Origin: a virus
Strand: one strand, 5' to 3'
DNA: 32,730 nucleotides
IMG/VR virus record: IMGVR_UViG_3300030339_000160
Location: 1 to 32,730 of that record
Shown one piece after another: positions 1 to 5,306 of this stretch (the first letter of the stretch is position 1; the number at the start of each line of letters is the position of its first letter). Under the pieces are notes generated by a model. It was not told the DNA's origin. It worked only from the letters and a program-made list of their open reading frames with translations, and did no database searches. The translations under genes and the position numbers were made by a program.

Positions 1-112
1 TTTCTGTGGTTGTGGATACCATGAAGGAGCGTTAAGCCAAAGCGGTAAGAATGAGAAAAGCAGAACACTAGGAATTCTGCTCTAAGTCACCATTTTATTT
101 GAAGTTACGTTT

Positions 113-210
113 CTCACGAGCGTGAGGAACCACTAAGTCATGAAATTGCCGTTTTTTCCACAGAATTGCCGATCAGTAAAAACGAAGATTATTGAACTCG
201 CGAGCATGAG
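113..210. repeat. Pair of related 14-bp imperfect palindromes
   Basis: CTCACGAGCGTGAG (113-126) and CTCGCGAGCATGAG (197-210) differ at two positions and lie 84 bp apart. The first is a 6-bp inverted repeat around AG. Both are preceded by a GAAG...TT segment, so the similarity is longer than the core. Between them GAAATTGCCG (142-151) is echoed by AGAATTGCCG (162-171). Spaced, related binding sites are what Mu-type transposase ends look like. That role is inference; no protein binding is shown. Confidence 0.4.
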
Positions 211-294
211 ATAAAAATGAAAAGCGAGAACTGTGAAAATCCTTTGTTCTATATACCTTCAAAGGCTATTTAAACGAAATTGATTTAAAGCAGA

Positions 295-327
295 GTTCGG
301 AAGTCGAGTTCGGAAGTGTTCGGAAGT
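295..327. repeat. Three direct copies of GTTCGGAAGT
   Basis: Exact copies lie at 295-304, 308-317 and 318-327; the second and third abut and the first is separated by 3 bp. They lie just past the leftward terminator of the early operon, outside any gene. They could be iterated protein-binding sites at the phage end, or a simple repeat. The copies are directly visible; the function is not. Confidence 0.6.
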
Positions 328-335
328 TTTGAGAC

Positions 336-358
336 AAAAAAAGCCCCCTTTCGGGAGC
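336..358 (-). terminator. Rho-independent terminator of the leftward early operon
   Basis: On the minus strand GCTCCC (358-353), loop GAAA, GGGGGC (348-343) form a 6-bp stem with one G-T pair and a GNRA tetraloop. A run of seven T (342-336) follows. It lies 27 bp beyond the stop of the last leftward gene, as expected for the end of the roughly 9.6-kb early/lysis transcript. Confidence 0.85.
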
Positions 359-384
359 CATGGAAAATCACTTGAAATTAACGA

Positions 385-669
385 TTAGGATAAGACACTG
401 CATCCTAGCTTAATGATGAAAACCTTTTTTCCTATTGCAGCCCCCCAGTATGGATTCCCATTACCGATAGCGATCGATCTTATCTCTCGCATATGAGTCG
501 GTGCATTCGTTGCATAGCCGTTTCTGAATCTAACGTGTGAATATAGTTTCCCAACAAGTCGTTTTTTCCAATACTCTTTTATATCACGATATTCCTCTGG
601 TTTTTCATCAGAGACGATCATGTCAAACCATTTTTTCTTTATGGTGAGTTCTAGAATCGTTTTCCCCAT
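385..669 (-). CDS. Small ASCH-domain protein
   Basis: 94 residues, the last gene of the leftward operon. The sequence matches the small phage/bacterial ASCH family: an N-terminal strand ending in KKWFDMI, the EEYRDIKEYW segment, an RFRNGY strand near residue 50, a GNGNPYWGA turn near 70-76, and a closing strand VFIIKLG. ASCH is a PUA-like beta-barrel that binds RNA; one characterised bacterial member, YqfB, hydrolyses N4-acetylcytidine. The substrate here is unknown. The start overlaps the upstream stop as TAATG, implying translational coupling. A strong terminator follows. It may act on host RNA or modified nucleosides during infection, but that is inference. Confidence 0.75.
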   Translation of the reverse strand: MGKTILELTIKKKWFDMIVSDEKPEEYRDIKEYWKKRLVGKLYSHVRFRNGYATNAPTHMREIRSIAIGNGNPYWGAAIGKKVFIIKLGCSVLS

Positions 670-875
670 TATAAGATTCCTTTCTGCTTAAGGTCTTCCC
701 GCAAGTTTTCGATCTCATTCTGCGCTTCTGATTGAACTCGACTGATTCGACATTGCGTCAAATTGATTGCTGAACTTAATAGATTAACATCACTGAACAG
801 TTGGTCAATTTTCCACAAAGACGACTTTATCTGTTGCACGTCCTGTTCGAGTTTAGTAAGCCGATATTCATTCAT
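669..875 (-). CDS. Small coiled-coil protein, function unknown
   Basis: 68 residues from the ATG at 875, chosen because GGGGATGAG sits directly upstream; an in-frame start at 905 would overlap the upstream gene and lacks a ribosome-binding site. The product is hydrophilic and almost wholly helical, with heptad-like spacing of Leu/Ile (LEQDVQQIKSSL near residues 9-20 and a charged helix at 45-65). It has no cysteine and no membrane segment. It starts one base after the stop of the upstream gene and overlaps the ASCH gene by TAATG. No family recognised. Confidence 0.6.
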   Translation of the reverse strand: MNEYRLTKLEQDVQQIKSSLWKIDQLFSDVNLLSSAINLTQCRISRVQSEAQNEIENLREDLKQKGIL

Positions 876-876
876 C

Positions 877-1098
877 TCATCCCCTTTGGCATATTGCAAT
901 CTCACGGACTTTCACATAAAGACCCATGAAAACCCTATAAAACACTCGTTCACGACGGTTTGAAATCAGTTTGAACCGATCTGCAACAGCCTTTCCGATA
1001 TGCCATTTCCCATACCACGCGAAAGGCCCGACGGTATAAACCTTTGGATTAACTATGGCTACGAGGAGCTCCTTTTGTGACCTTCGTTTCTGCATCAT
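877..1098 (-). CDS. Hypothetical 73-residue basic protein
   Basis: The start codon overlaps the upstream stop (ATGATGA at 1098-1095), and the stop lies one base before the next start, so the gene fits the overlapped layout of the operon. The protein is basic (KRR near the N-terminus, RFKLISNRRERVFYR in the middle) with an aromatic patch FAWYGKWHIG around residue 26-35. No domain is recognised. The reading frame is supported by tight spacing rather than by homology. Confidence 0.5.
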   Translation of the reverse strand: MMQKRRSQKELLVAIVNPKVYTVGPFAWYGKWHIGKAVADRFKLISNRRERVFYRVFMGLYVKVREIAICQRG

Positions 1099-1202
1099 TT
1101 ATGCCCCACAATAATGCTGAATAGAGCAGAAATCGTGAGTGAGAAAGCCACTACAAGTAGCAGCATATAAGTGAACAAGGCTTTTCTTATCCAGTTCGGC
1201 AT
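1095..1202 (-). CDS. 35-residue single-pass membrane protein
   Basis: Starts at the ATG at 1202 behind a clear GGAGG (AATGGAGGATCA-ATG). Residues 9-31 form one uninterrupted hydrophobic segment (FTYMLLLVVAFSLTISALF) after a short basic N-terminus, so the product is almost entirely one transmembrane helix. It lies just downstream of the lysis genes, with a structured non-coding stretch between. It could be a small holin, antiholin or lysis accessory protein. An upstream extension of the frame to 1316 would run through the tRNA-like fold and is rejected. Confidence 0.6.
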   Translation of the reverse strand: MPNWIRKALFTYMLLLVVAFSLTISALFSIIVGHK

Positions 1203-1229
1203 TGATCCTCCATTGTTTTGAGTTTGAGA

Positions 1230-1296
1230 TTGCGGATCCGGGAGTCGAACCCAGAGCGATGGAAAGGAATAAATCATCGCGTCCACATTATCCGCA
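1230..1296 (-). ncRNA. tRNA-like element lacking a normal D-arm
   Basis: Read on the minus strand, TGCGGAT (1296-1290) pairs perfectly with ATCCGCA (1237-1231) as a 7-bp acceptor-like stem with a following A. Inside it lies a canonical T-arm (CTGGG-TTCGACT-CCCGG). The middle holds GCGATG...CATCGC, a 6-bp stem with a 13-base loop, preceded by a 9-base linker where a D-arm should be. At about 67 nt it is short for a tRNA, has no 7-base anticodon loop and no encoded CCA. It may be a decayed tRNA gene, a tRNA mimic, or a processing signal in the operon mRNA. Confidence 0.45.
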
Positions 1297-1301
1297 GGGA
1301 G

Positions 1302-1347
1302 TCCCGCACGGCCCACTCAACCACTAACCAACCTTTGCCGTGCGGGA
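1302..1347 (-). repeat. 10-bp stem-loop in the lysis-gene intergenic region
   Basis: TCCCGCACGG (1302-1311) is the exact reverse complement of CCGTGCGGGA (1338-1347), with a 26-base loop. It lies 4 bp past the stop of the membrane-anchored gene and 5 bp before the tRNA-like fold. No T-run follows on either strand, so it is not a standard terminator. It may be an mRNA-stabilising or processing hairpin. Confidence 0.6.
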
Positions 1348-1351
1348 ACTG

Positions 1352-2074
1352 TTATAGGCGCATTCGTATCCCGATCATCGTGGACAATCGGTATTCACCT
1401 AGGTCGGTATATGAGATGATGTTTCCTGACTTGGAAAGTCCCGCAGTCAGTGTCAATGGCCCGAACATCTGGTAGGATGCGTGGGCTGCAAGCACAGGAG
1501 ACACATGCAATGTCCCTGATACTTGCCCACCGATATCGGCACCAAGTTCAAACCTCTTCTCATCAATAGGCTGCGTAACCTTTGACTTCATTGCTGTCTC
1601 GCTGGTTGCCTGTTGCTTCACCATCTTGTCTTGAAGAGACACGACCATTGACTCCAATTCATGGACGCGGGTAATCGAACTCGTGGAATCAATCGATGTT
1701 GATGCTGACGTAGATTGAGAACTGGTTGAAGAGCTATCAACTTCTCTTTCTCTAGTCTCACGGCGTTCGGCACCGTTTAAGTCACGGGTTACAGTAGTGA
1801 CTTTCTCTACAATTCGATGAGAATGCTGTGCGATCAGTACCGAGAGAGAGTCGCGCTGCTGAAGGATTGAGGCTTGCGCGGTTTCTAGCGAATGAGACAT
1901 CGATACTTTTACAACGCTGTCTTTTGCATGAACGTCTTCAAGCGTTGCCATCTTTTCTGAATAGCTGGATTCCGTCATCTTAACGGTGCGAACCATCTGA
2001 ATGGAAATAATGATCACGACCGTCAAGATGAGAATGATCCAGTTGCGAGGGTTCTTTGCTTCTGTTTTTAACAT
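1352..2074 (-). CDS. TM-anchored coiled-coil protein with beta-rich C-terminus; spanin-like candidate
   Basis: 240 residues behind AAGGAG, following the endolysin gene by 8 bp. Residues 12-27 form an N-terminal membrane anchor after a short basic stretch. Residues 35-160 are predicted helical/coiled and contain a Ser/Thr-rich linker at 113-133. Residues 175-240 alternate polar and non-polar residues in four or five strand-like stretches, ending in IGIRMRL, as outer-membrane strands do. It cannot be assigned by homology. The topology (inner-membrane anchor, periplasmic rod, C-terminal envelope-facing domain) and position beside the endolysin make a role like an Rz-type spanin plausible, but this is inference. 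A virion or conversion protein is the alternative. Confidence 0.55.
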   Translation of the reverse strand: MLKTEAKNPRNWIILILTVVIIISIQMVRTVKMTESSYSEKMATLEDVHAKDSVVKVSMSHSLETAQASILQQRDSLSVLIAQHSHRIVEKVTTVTRDLNGAERRETREREVDSSSTSSQSTSASTSIDSTSSITRVHELESMVVSLQDKMVKQQATSETAMKSKVTQPIDEKRFELGADIGGQVSGTLHVSPVLAAHASYQMFGPLTLTAGLSKSGNIISYTDLGEYRLSTMIGIRMRL

Positions 2075-2082
2075 GTGGCTCC

Positions 2083-2601
2083 TTATACCAGCACATAACC
2101 GTTTGAGTCGACTTTCCCATTAGCCTTGCGCATAAGAAGTTCGGATGCACGGAAACCCATGGGTCGTTCAAAATGCGGCATGTCCTTGAACTCCTTCCAG
2201 TCGCCTCCCCATGCCCATTGATGGCTCTTGAAGATTCTTACGATCTCAATCCAATCCGCAATTCCGTCACCATCGAAGTCCGTGGCCGTATCCCATGAAG
2301 CAGTCTCATAGGTTCCGTTACCATCCTTGTCGATAAGCAATACGATATCAACGGCAAGTCCATAGTTGTGGATGCTGAGACCAGCTGGAGAATTCGTGAC
2401 TTTGGAGCCTGGCTTTGTTCGGCCTTGCGCATAAAGCTCTGCTTGTTCCGCAAAAGTCCGCAACACATAGGCAAAGCGACATATTGCCTTGCCTGTAAGT
2501 GCCTGAAGGATCTCGTTGTAAATAGCGAGGAGATCGTCTCTCACCTTTGGATGCGCAAGTGCAATCCTGTCGAGCGTGGCCTTATCTGGAGTCCTAGTCA
2601 T
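2083..2601 (-). CDS. M15-family peptidoglycan peptidase (endolysin)
   Basis: 172 residues with the M15 (VanY/L-alanyl-D-glutamate peptidase) signature: zinc ligands H78 and D85 in SIHNYGLAVD, then WGGDW and D140/H143 in KDMPHFE. It would cut the peptide stem of peptidoglycan to lyse the host. Between the motifs are two acidic loops, DKDGNG (91-96) and DFDGDG (108-113), which read as EF-hand/dockerin-like calcium sites. Calcium-dependent M15 endolysins are known, such as that of phage T5. There is no signal peptide, so release needs a holin, and two small membrane proteins are encoded just upstream. The start at 2601 overlaps the previous stop by 8 bp. Confidence 0.9.
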   Translation of the reverse strand: MTRTPDKATLDRIALAHPKVRDDLLAIYNEILQALTGKAICRFAYVLRTFAEQAELYAQGRTKPGSKVTNSPAGLSIHNYGLAVDIVLLIDKDGNGTYETASWDTATDFDGDGIADWIEIVRIFKSHQWAWGGDWKEFKDMPHFERPMGFRASELLMRKANGKVDSNGYVLV

Positions 2602-2824
2602 TGGGAGCCTCTTGTTGTGTTGAAGGTGCTATTGTATTTGCGTCGTCGGCCTTGATTGCCTTGTGTAGCACGCCTGCCCCACCTAAGCCGGTGCCAATCA
2701 ATGACAGCAACTGCGCAATGTCTGCGGGGATGTGCAGCCTAGGTGCAAGCAGCGTGCCGCATACCAACAAACCCGCACCAATCCATGTCTTCTTCCCATT
2801 GATCAGGATCATTAGTTTTTTCAT
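2594..2824 (-). CDS. Small holin-like membrane protein
   Basis: 76 residues from the ATG at 2824, which overlaps the upstream stop (ATGA). A longer frame to 2938 would duplicate the upstream gene's coding region and is rejected. After a basic N-terminus (MKKLMILINGKK) there are two hydrophobic stretches, roughly residues 13-27 and 34-52 (IAQLLSLIGTGLGGAGVL), followed by an acidic and polar tail. The size, two-helix layout and overlap with the endolysin gene suit a class II-like holin. Sequence identity to a named holin family is not claimed. Confidence 0.6.
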   Translation of the reverse strand: MKKLMILINGKKTWIGAGLLVCGTLLAPRLHIPADIAQLLSLIGTGLGGAGVLHKAIKADDANTIAPSTQQEAPND

Positions 2825-3015
2825 AGCACCACCTGCCATAAAGAGACTCCACCGATCTCGCGGCGCAGGTCGGCAAAGACCTTGCCACGTTGAAAAAGGA
2901 GAGATGATCCGGGAACGGATATGCCTGTTTCTTTCCAACCTTCCGCAGTGAGAAGGCGAGTCACAGCATCTATGCTTGCTTCGCCAAAAGCCCGAAGCTG
3001 CTGTTGCTTTATCAT
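2821..3015 (-). CDS. Hypothetical 64-residue protein in the lysis cassette
   Basis: Overlaps both neighbours by ATGA, so translation is likely coupled. The product is soluble: an amphipathic helix (residues 1-25), then a short beta-rich part with GKVFADLRREIG near residue 44-55. No cysteine, no membrane segment and no recognised family. It lies between two putative membrane proteins, so a regulatory or accessory role in lysis is conceivable, but nothing in the sequence shows it. Confidence 0.5.
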   Translation of the reverse strand: MIKQQQLRAFGEASIDAVTRLLTAEGWKETGISVPGSSLLFQRGKVFADLRREIGGVSLWQVVL

Positions 3016-3284
3016 TTGAACCTCTCTATGATTTTGTCGAAATTGAAGTACACGCAGATATTGATGACTGCCGCTGCGAGTCCATATACCAGTTGGTTTA
3101 GTCCGTCCTTGTAATACCCCCAGAAAGCCGCACCAACATTGAGCGCAATCATCATCAGGGCAAACCAGTTCACTTCTGGAGGAGGCTTAGGAAGGAGTCC
3201 TGCGGATGCGGCACCATAGATGGCAAGGGCATGGAGTCCGAACGAAATCAGGAACAAGCCAATGACAATGTTCTGGTTTTCCAT
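3012..3284 (-). CDS. Three-helix membrane protein, holin candidate
   Basis: 90 residues with three hydrophobic segments: about 6-28, 41-57 and 65-80, joined by short loops (a PKPPPEV turn near residue 32-38). The C-terminus is charged (DKIIERFK). Three helices in about 90 residues and a position upstream of the endolysin match class I holins. It starts one base beyond the stop of the DUF3164 gene and overlaps the next start by 4 bp. Which of the two candidate membrane proteins is the holin and which the antiholin cannot be told. Confidence 0.6.
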   Translation of the reverse strand: MENQNIVIGLFLISFGLHALAIYGAASAGLLPKPPPEVNWFALMMIALNVGAAFWGYYKDGLNQLVYGLAAAVINICVYFNFDKIIERFK

Positions 3285-3285
3285 T

Positions 3286-3921
3286 TCACATCGCCGAGAA
3301 GTTGAGGTTAATGGCCTGCCATTGCTCTGCGCCGCTTTCGGTTTTAGTCTTACGACTGAGTTGCAGATACTGCTTTGTGCCTACGATGCGCTGGCTTTGC
3401 CGAATGAGATCCATTGCAGCTTCCCAGAGTGGATCCTTGAAGTCGTACTTAAGTAACCCAATGACCATTGCCCGGTTCACTGCTCCAGCCTTGTCAACGC
3501 AGAAGGCTTTCTTCACCACAACGGCAAGCTTTTGAACGTTGATATCGTTGTCGGAATTTTCTGTCCATTTGGCAACGCACTCATTGATCTTGGATTTCGC
3601 AAGACCAAGGCGTTGATCGAACTCGATGATGTCATTCACGCGGATCTCGACGCGCAGGTCTCCGCTGAAACTGGTAAGGTTGATGTTGCCCTTACCCTCT
3701 CGCTTTGCCTTGAGTTCCTTCTCTTCCCAGTCCAAGTAGGCTTGCAAAGTCTCCATGCACCAGGTCTTTACTGCAAGCATCGCTTCTTCCAGATCGTTGA
3801 CTTTCTTGTGGATCTTTGCCACGGTCTTGTCGCACATCCGATCTACTTGTTTAATGAACTTTGGCGGGACGGTATCTCCGCGTGGATCGATCCAGTTTCC
3901 ATTCTCATCTTTCTTAGCCAT
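3286..3921 (-). CDS. DUF3164 family Mu-like early protein
   Basis: 211 residues. The N-terminus (NWIDPRGDTVPPKFIK), a central helical region, the NINLTSFSGDLRVEIR strand pair near residue 80-95, and the ending ...VGTKQYLQL...INLNF follow the DUF3164 pattern common in Mu-like phages. Its biochemical role is not established. DUF3164 genes usually lie in the early region near A, B and gemA, as here. The start has GGAGG upstream and overlaps the gemA stop by 8 bp. Confidence 0.8.
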   Translation of the reverse strand: MAKKDENGNWIDPRGDTVPPKFIKQVDRMCDKTVAKIHKKVNDLEEAMLAVKTWCMETLQAYLDWEEKELKAKREGKGNINLTSFSGDLRVEIRVNDIIEFDQRLGLAKSKINECVAKWTENSDNDINVQKLAVVVKKAFCVDKAGAVNRAMVIGLLKYDFKDPLWEAAMDLIRQSQRIVGTKQYLQLSRKTKTESGAEQWQAINLNFSAM

Positions 3922-4384
3922 GATAGGCCTCCATTGTGTTGTGTTGATCTGATTTCTTGAGATGCGTAATCGCAGACATGATTTTTCCCACTTGGGACTT
4001 CTCTATCCAGTTTGTCGATACGATGCCGAATTTGTTTTTGATGAAGACAGTAAAGGCGATCTGTTTTTCATGCAGTGTCGGCATGAACGAGCGTTGCACG
4101 AATGCAGCCTCAAGCATGCGCAACTGCACTGGTGTCGCGTAGTTGCTGTCTCGATCAGCCAGTTCGGAAAAGCGAGTGGGCTTTTTCTTGTTCACCTCAG
4201 TGCGAGGCAATTTGCGCATCAGGGCTGCGCAAAGTGATCGAGCCTGTTCATCAGACAAAGCCTTGCTTGAATCGACACCGAAATTATCGCGTAGCATGTC
4301 TCGATACTGCTCGTCAGTCATACGAAGCCGATGAGCCAAGGCATGGATGGTGCGCGTGTATGCTGATGATTGTGGAGTCATCAT
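3914..4384 (-). CDS. gemA: GemA-like protein (DUF1018, Mu gp16 family)
   Basis: 156 residues from the ATG at 4384, which overlaps the MuB-type stop as TAATG. A longer frame upstream would only re-read that gene. The N-terminal helix pair (IHALAHRLRMTDEQYRDML, then ALSDEQARSLCAAL) and the C-terminal part (ATPVQLRMLEA ... FIKNKFGI ... WIEKSQVGKIMSAI) match DUF1018. In Mu, GemA modulates host gene expression and DNA topology early in infection. Context directly after B and before DUF3164 supports the call. Confidence 0.85.
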   Translation of the reverse strand: MMTPQSSAYTRTIHALAHRLRMTDEQYRDMLRDNFGVDSSKALSDEQARSLCAALMRKLPRTEVNKKKPTRFSELADRDSNYATPVQLRMLEAAFVQRSFMPTLHEKQIAFTVFIKNKFGIVSTNWIEKSQVGKIMSAITHLKKSDQHNTMEAYHG

Positions 4385-5286
4385 TACCGTGCCACCGTGA
4401 TGAGAGATCTTGCTTGTTCGATCACGTCGATGCTCAACGGAATGTTGTTGTTCGTCATCAAACGGACGCACCAACGAACCAGTTTTGACAGGACACGTGC
4501 GTTGCGCTTACTTTCTTTTGCCAAGATGGACGCCATCTCAGATGTCAATTCAGGTATTGACTTTGATGCAATCAACTCTACGTCGGGATCAGTGAGTCCA
4601 TCTATGCGGCAGAAGGCTCCCAGTCGGCTCAGTATCTGCGCGAAGTGCGTCATGTCACCTGTAATGTTCTTCTGCAAGCGAGGTAGGCCTGCTAGGATTA
4701 CGCCAATGCCTGCCTTGTCATGTAGCCTTCTTATCGATTCCAAAGCCTTGATAGGCAAGTGCTCCGCTTCATCGATGATGATCAGGCGTCCTGAGTCTTC
4801 TAGCTTCTCGATTGCACGGGTAATCAGGTCGTGCAGGTTCCCCTTGGTCTCCAAGCCAAGCTTGTCGTTGATTTCTTGGAACAGGATGCGTGCTGTATAT
4901 CCATCGTCAGCCTCAACCATGATGCAACTCTTATGGTGCTTCATGAATTCCTTGAGGCTTGTGGTCTTTCCAAATCCAGCAGGGCCAATCAGCAAACCAA
5001 ACTCGCTGTCTCGCAAAACCAGTCCGCAGAACTGCCGGATAGAGCGGAATGCGGAAGTCTCCACCACCATTACCTTAGTTGGTGACTTTTGCGAACGCTC
5101 TTTGACGGTTTCCAGATATTCCACGACACGTTCGTTGACCTGCTCTACGCTTCCTTTGTACGTACCATTGAGCCATGTACTTAGGGCTGAGGGACTGATG
5201 CCGATTGCCGAGGCCACCTTGTTTTGCGATGTTCCTGTCGCTTCGATGTGGGCATTGATCTTGTCGATGATAGTCAGTTGTTCCAT
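4384..5286 (-). CDS. B: MuB-type AAA+ transposition ATPase
   Basis: 300 residues. Residues 15-42 form a helix-turn-helix (QNKVASAIGISPSALSTWLN). Walker A is GPAGFGKTT (101-109) and Walker B is LIIIDEAEH (168-176), with a LAGLP sensor-like strand near 218. The C-terminal region is basic and helical. MuB proteins bind target DNA as ATP-dependent filaments, attract and activate the transposase, and give target immunity. The gene has AGGAG upstream, 20 bp after A, the classic A-B order of transposable phages. All catalytic motifs look intact. Confidence 0.93.
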   Translation of the reverse strand: MEQLTIIDKINAHIEATGTSQNKVASAIGISPSALSTWLNGTYKGSVEQVNERVVEYLETVKERSQKSPTKVMVVETSAFRSIRQFCGLVLRDSEFGLLIGPAGFGKTTSLKEFMKHHKSCIMVEADDGYTARILFQEINDKLGLETKGNLHDLITRAIEKLEDSGRLIIIDEAEHLPIKALESIRRLHDKAGIGVILAGLPRLQKNITGDMTHFAQILSRLGAFCRIDGLTDPDVELIASKSIPELTSEMASILAKESKRNARVLSKLVRWCVRLMTNNNIPLSIDVIEQARSLITVAR

Positions 5287-5306
5287 TTGTACTCCTGCGT
5301 TGTGTG

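Larger units (their letters stand above)
1..384. other. Left non-coding region; candidate prophage end or host flank
   Basis: No gene can be supported here. A short open frame at 2-85 could be the tail end of a flanking gene, but it is too short to judge. The stretch holds a 7-bp inverted repeat (59-65 with 75-81), two copies of CTAAGTCA (82-89 and 133-140), a pair of related 14-mers, three copies of a 10-mer, and a leftward terminator. Such a density of short repeats next to the end of the early operon would fit the transposase-binding end of a Mu-like element, but no TG...CA terminus or target duplication can be seen without the other end. Confidence 0.4.

Noticed and set aside
2-85. Short open frame that could be the end of a host gene (begins FCGCGYHEG)
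   Set aside because: Only 27 codons, cut by the window edge, with no neighbouring support; the CxC pattern alone is not enough.
1095-1316. Longer version of the 35-residue membrane gene starting at 1316
   Set aside because: It would read through the tRNA-like fold, and the internal ATG at 1202 has a strong GGAGG.
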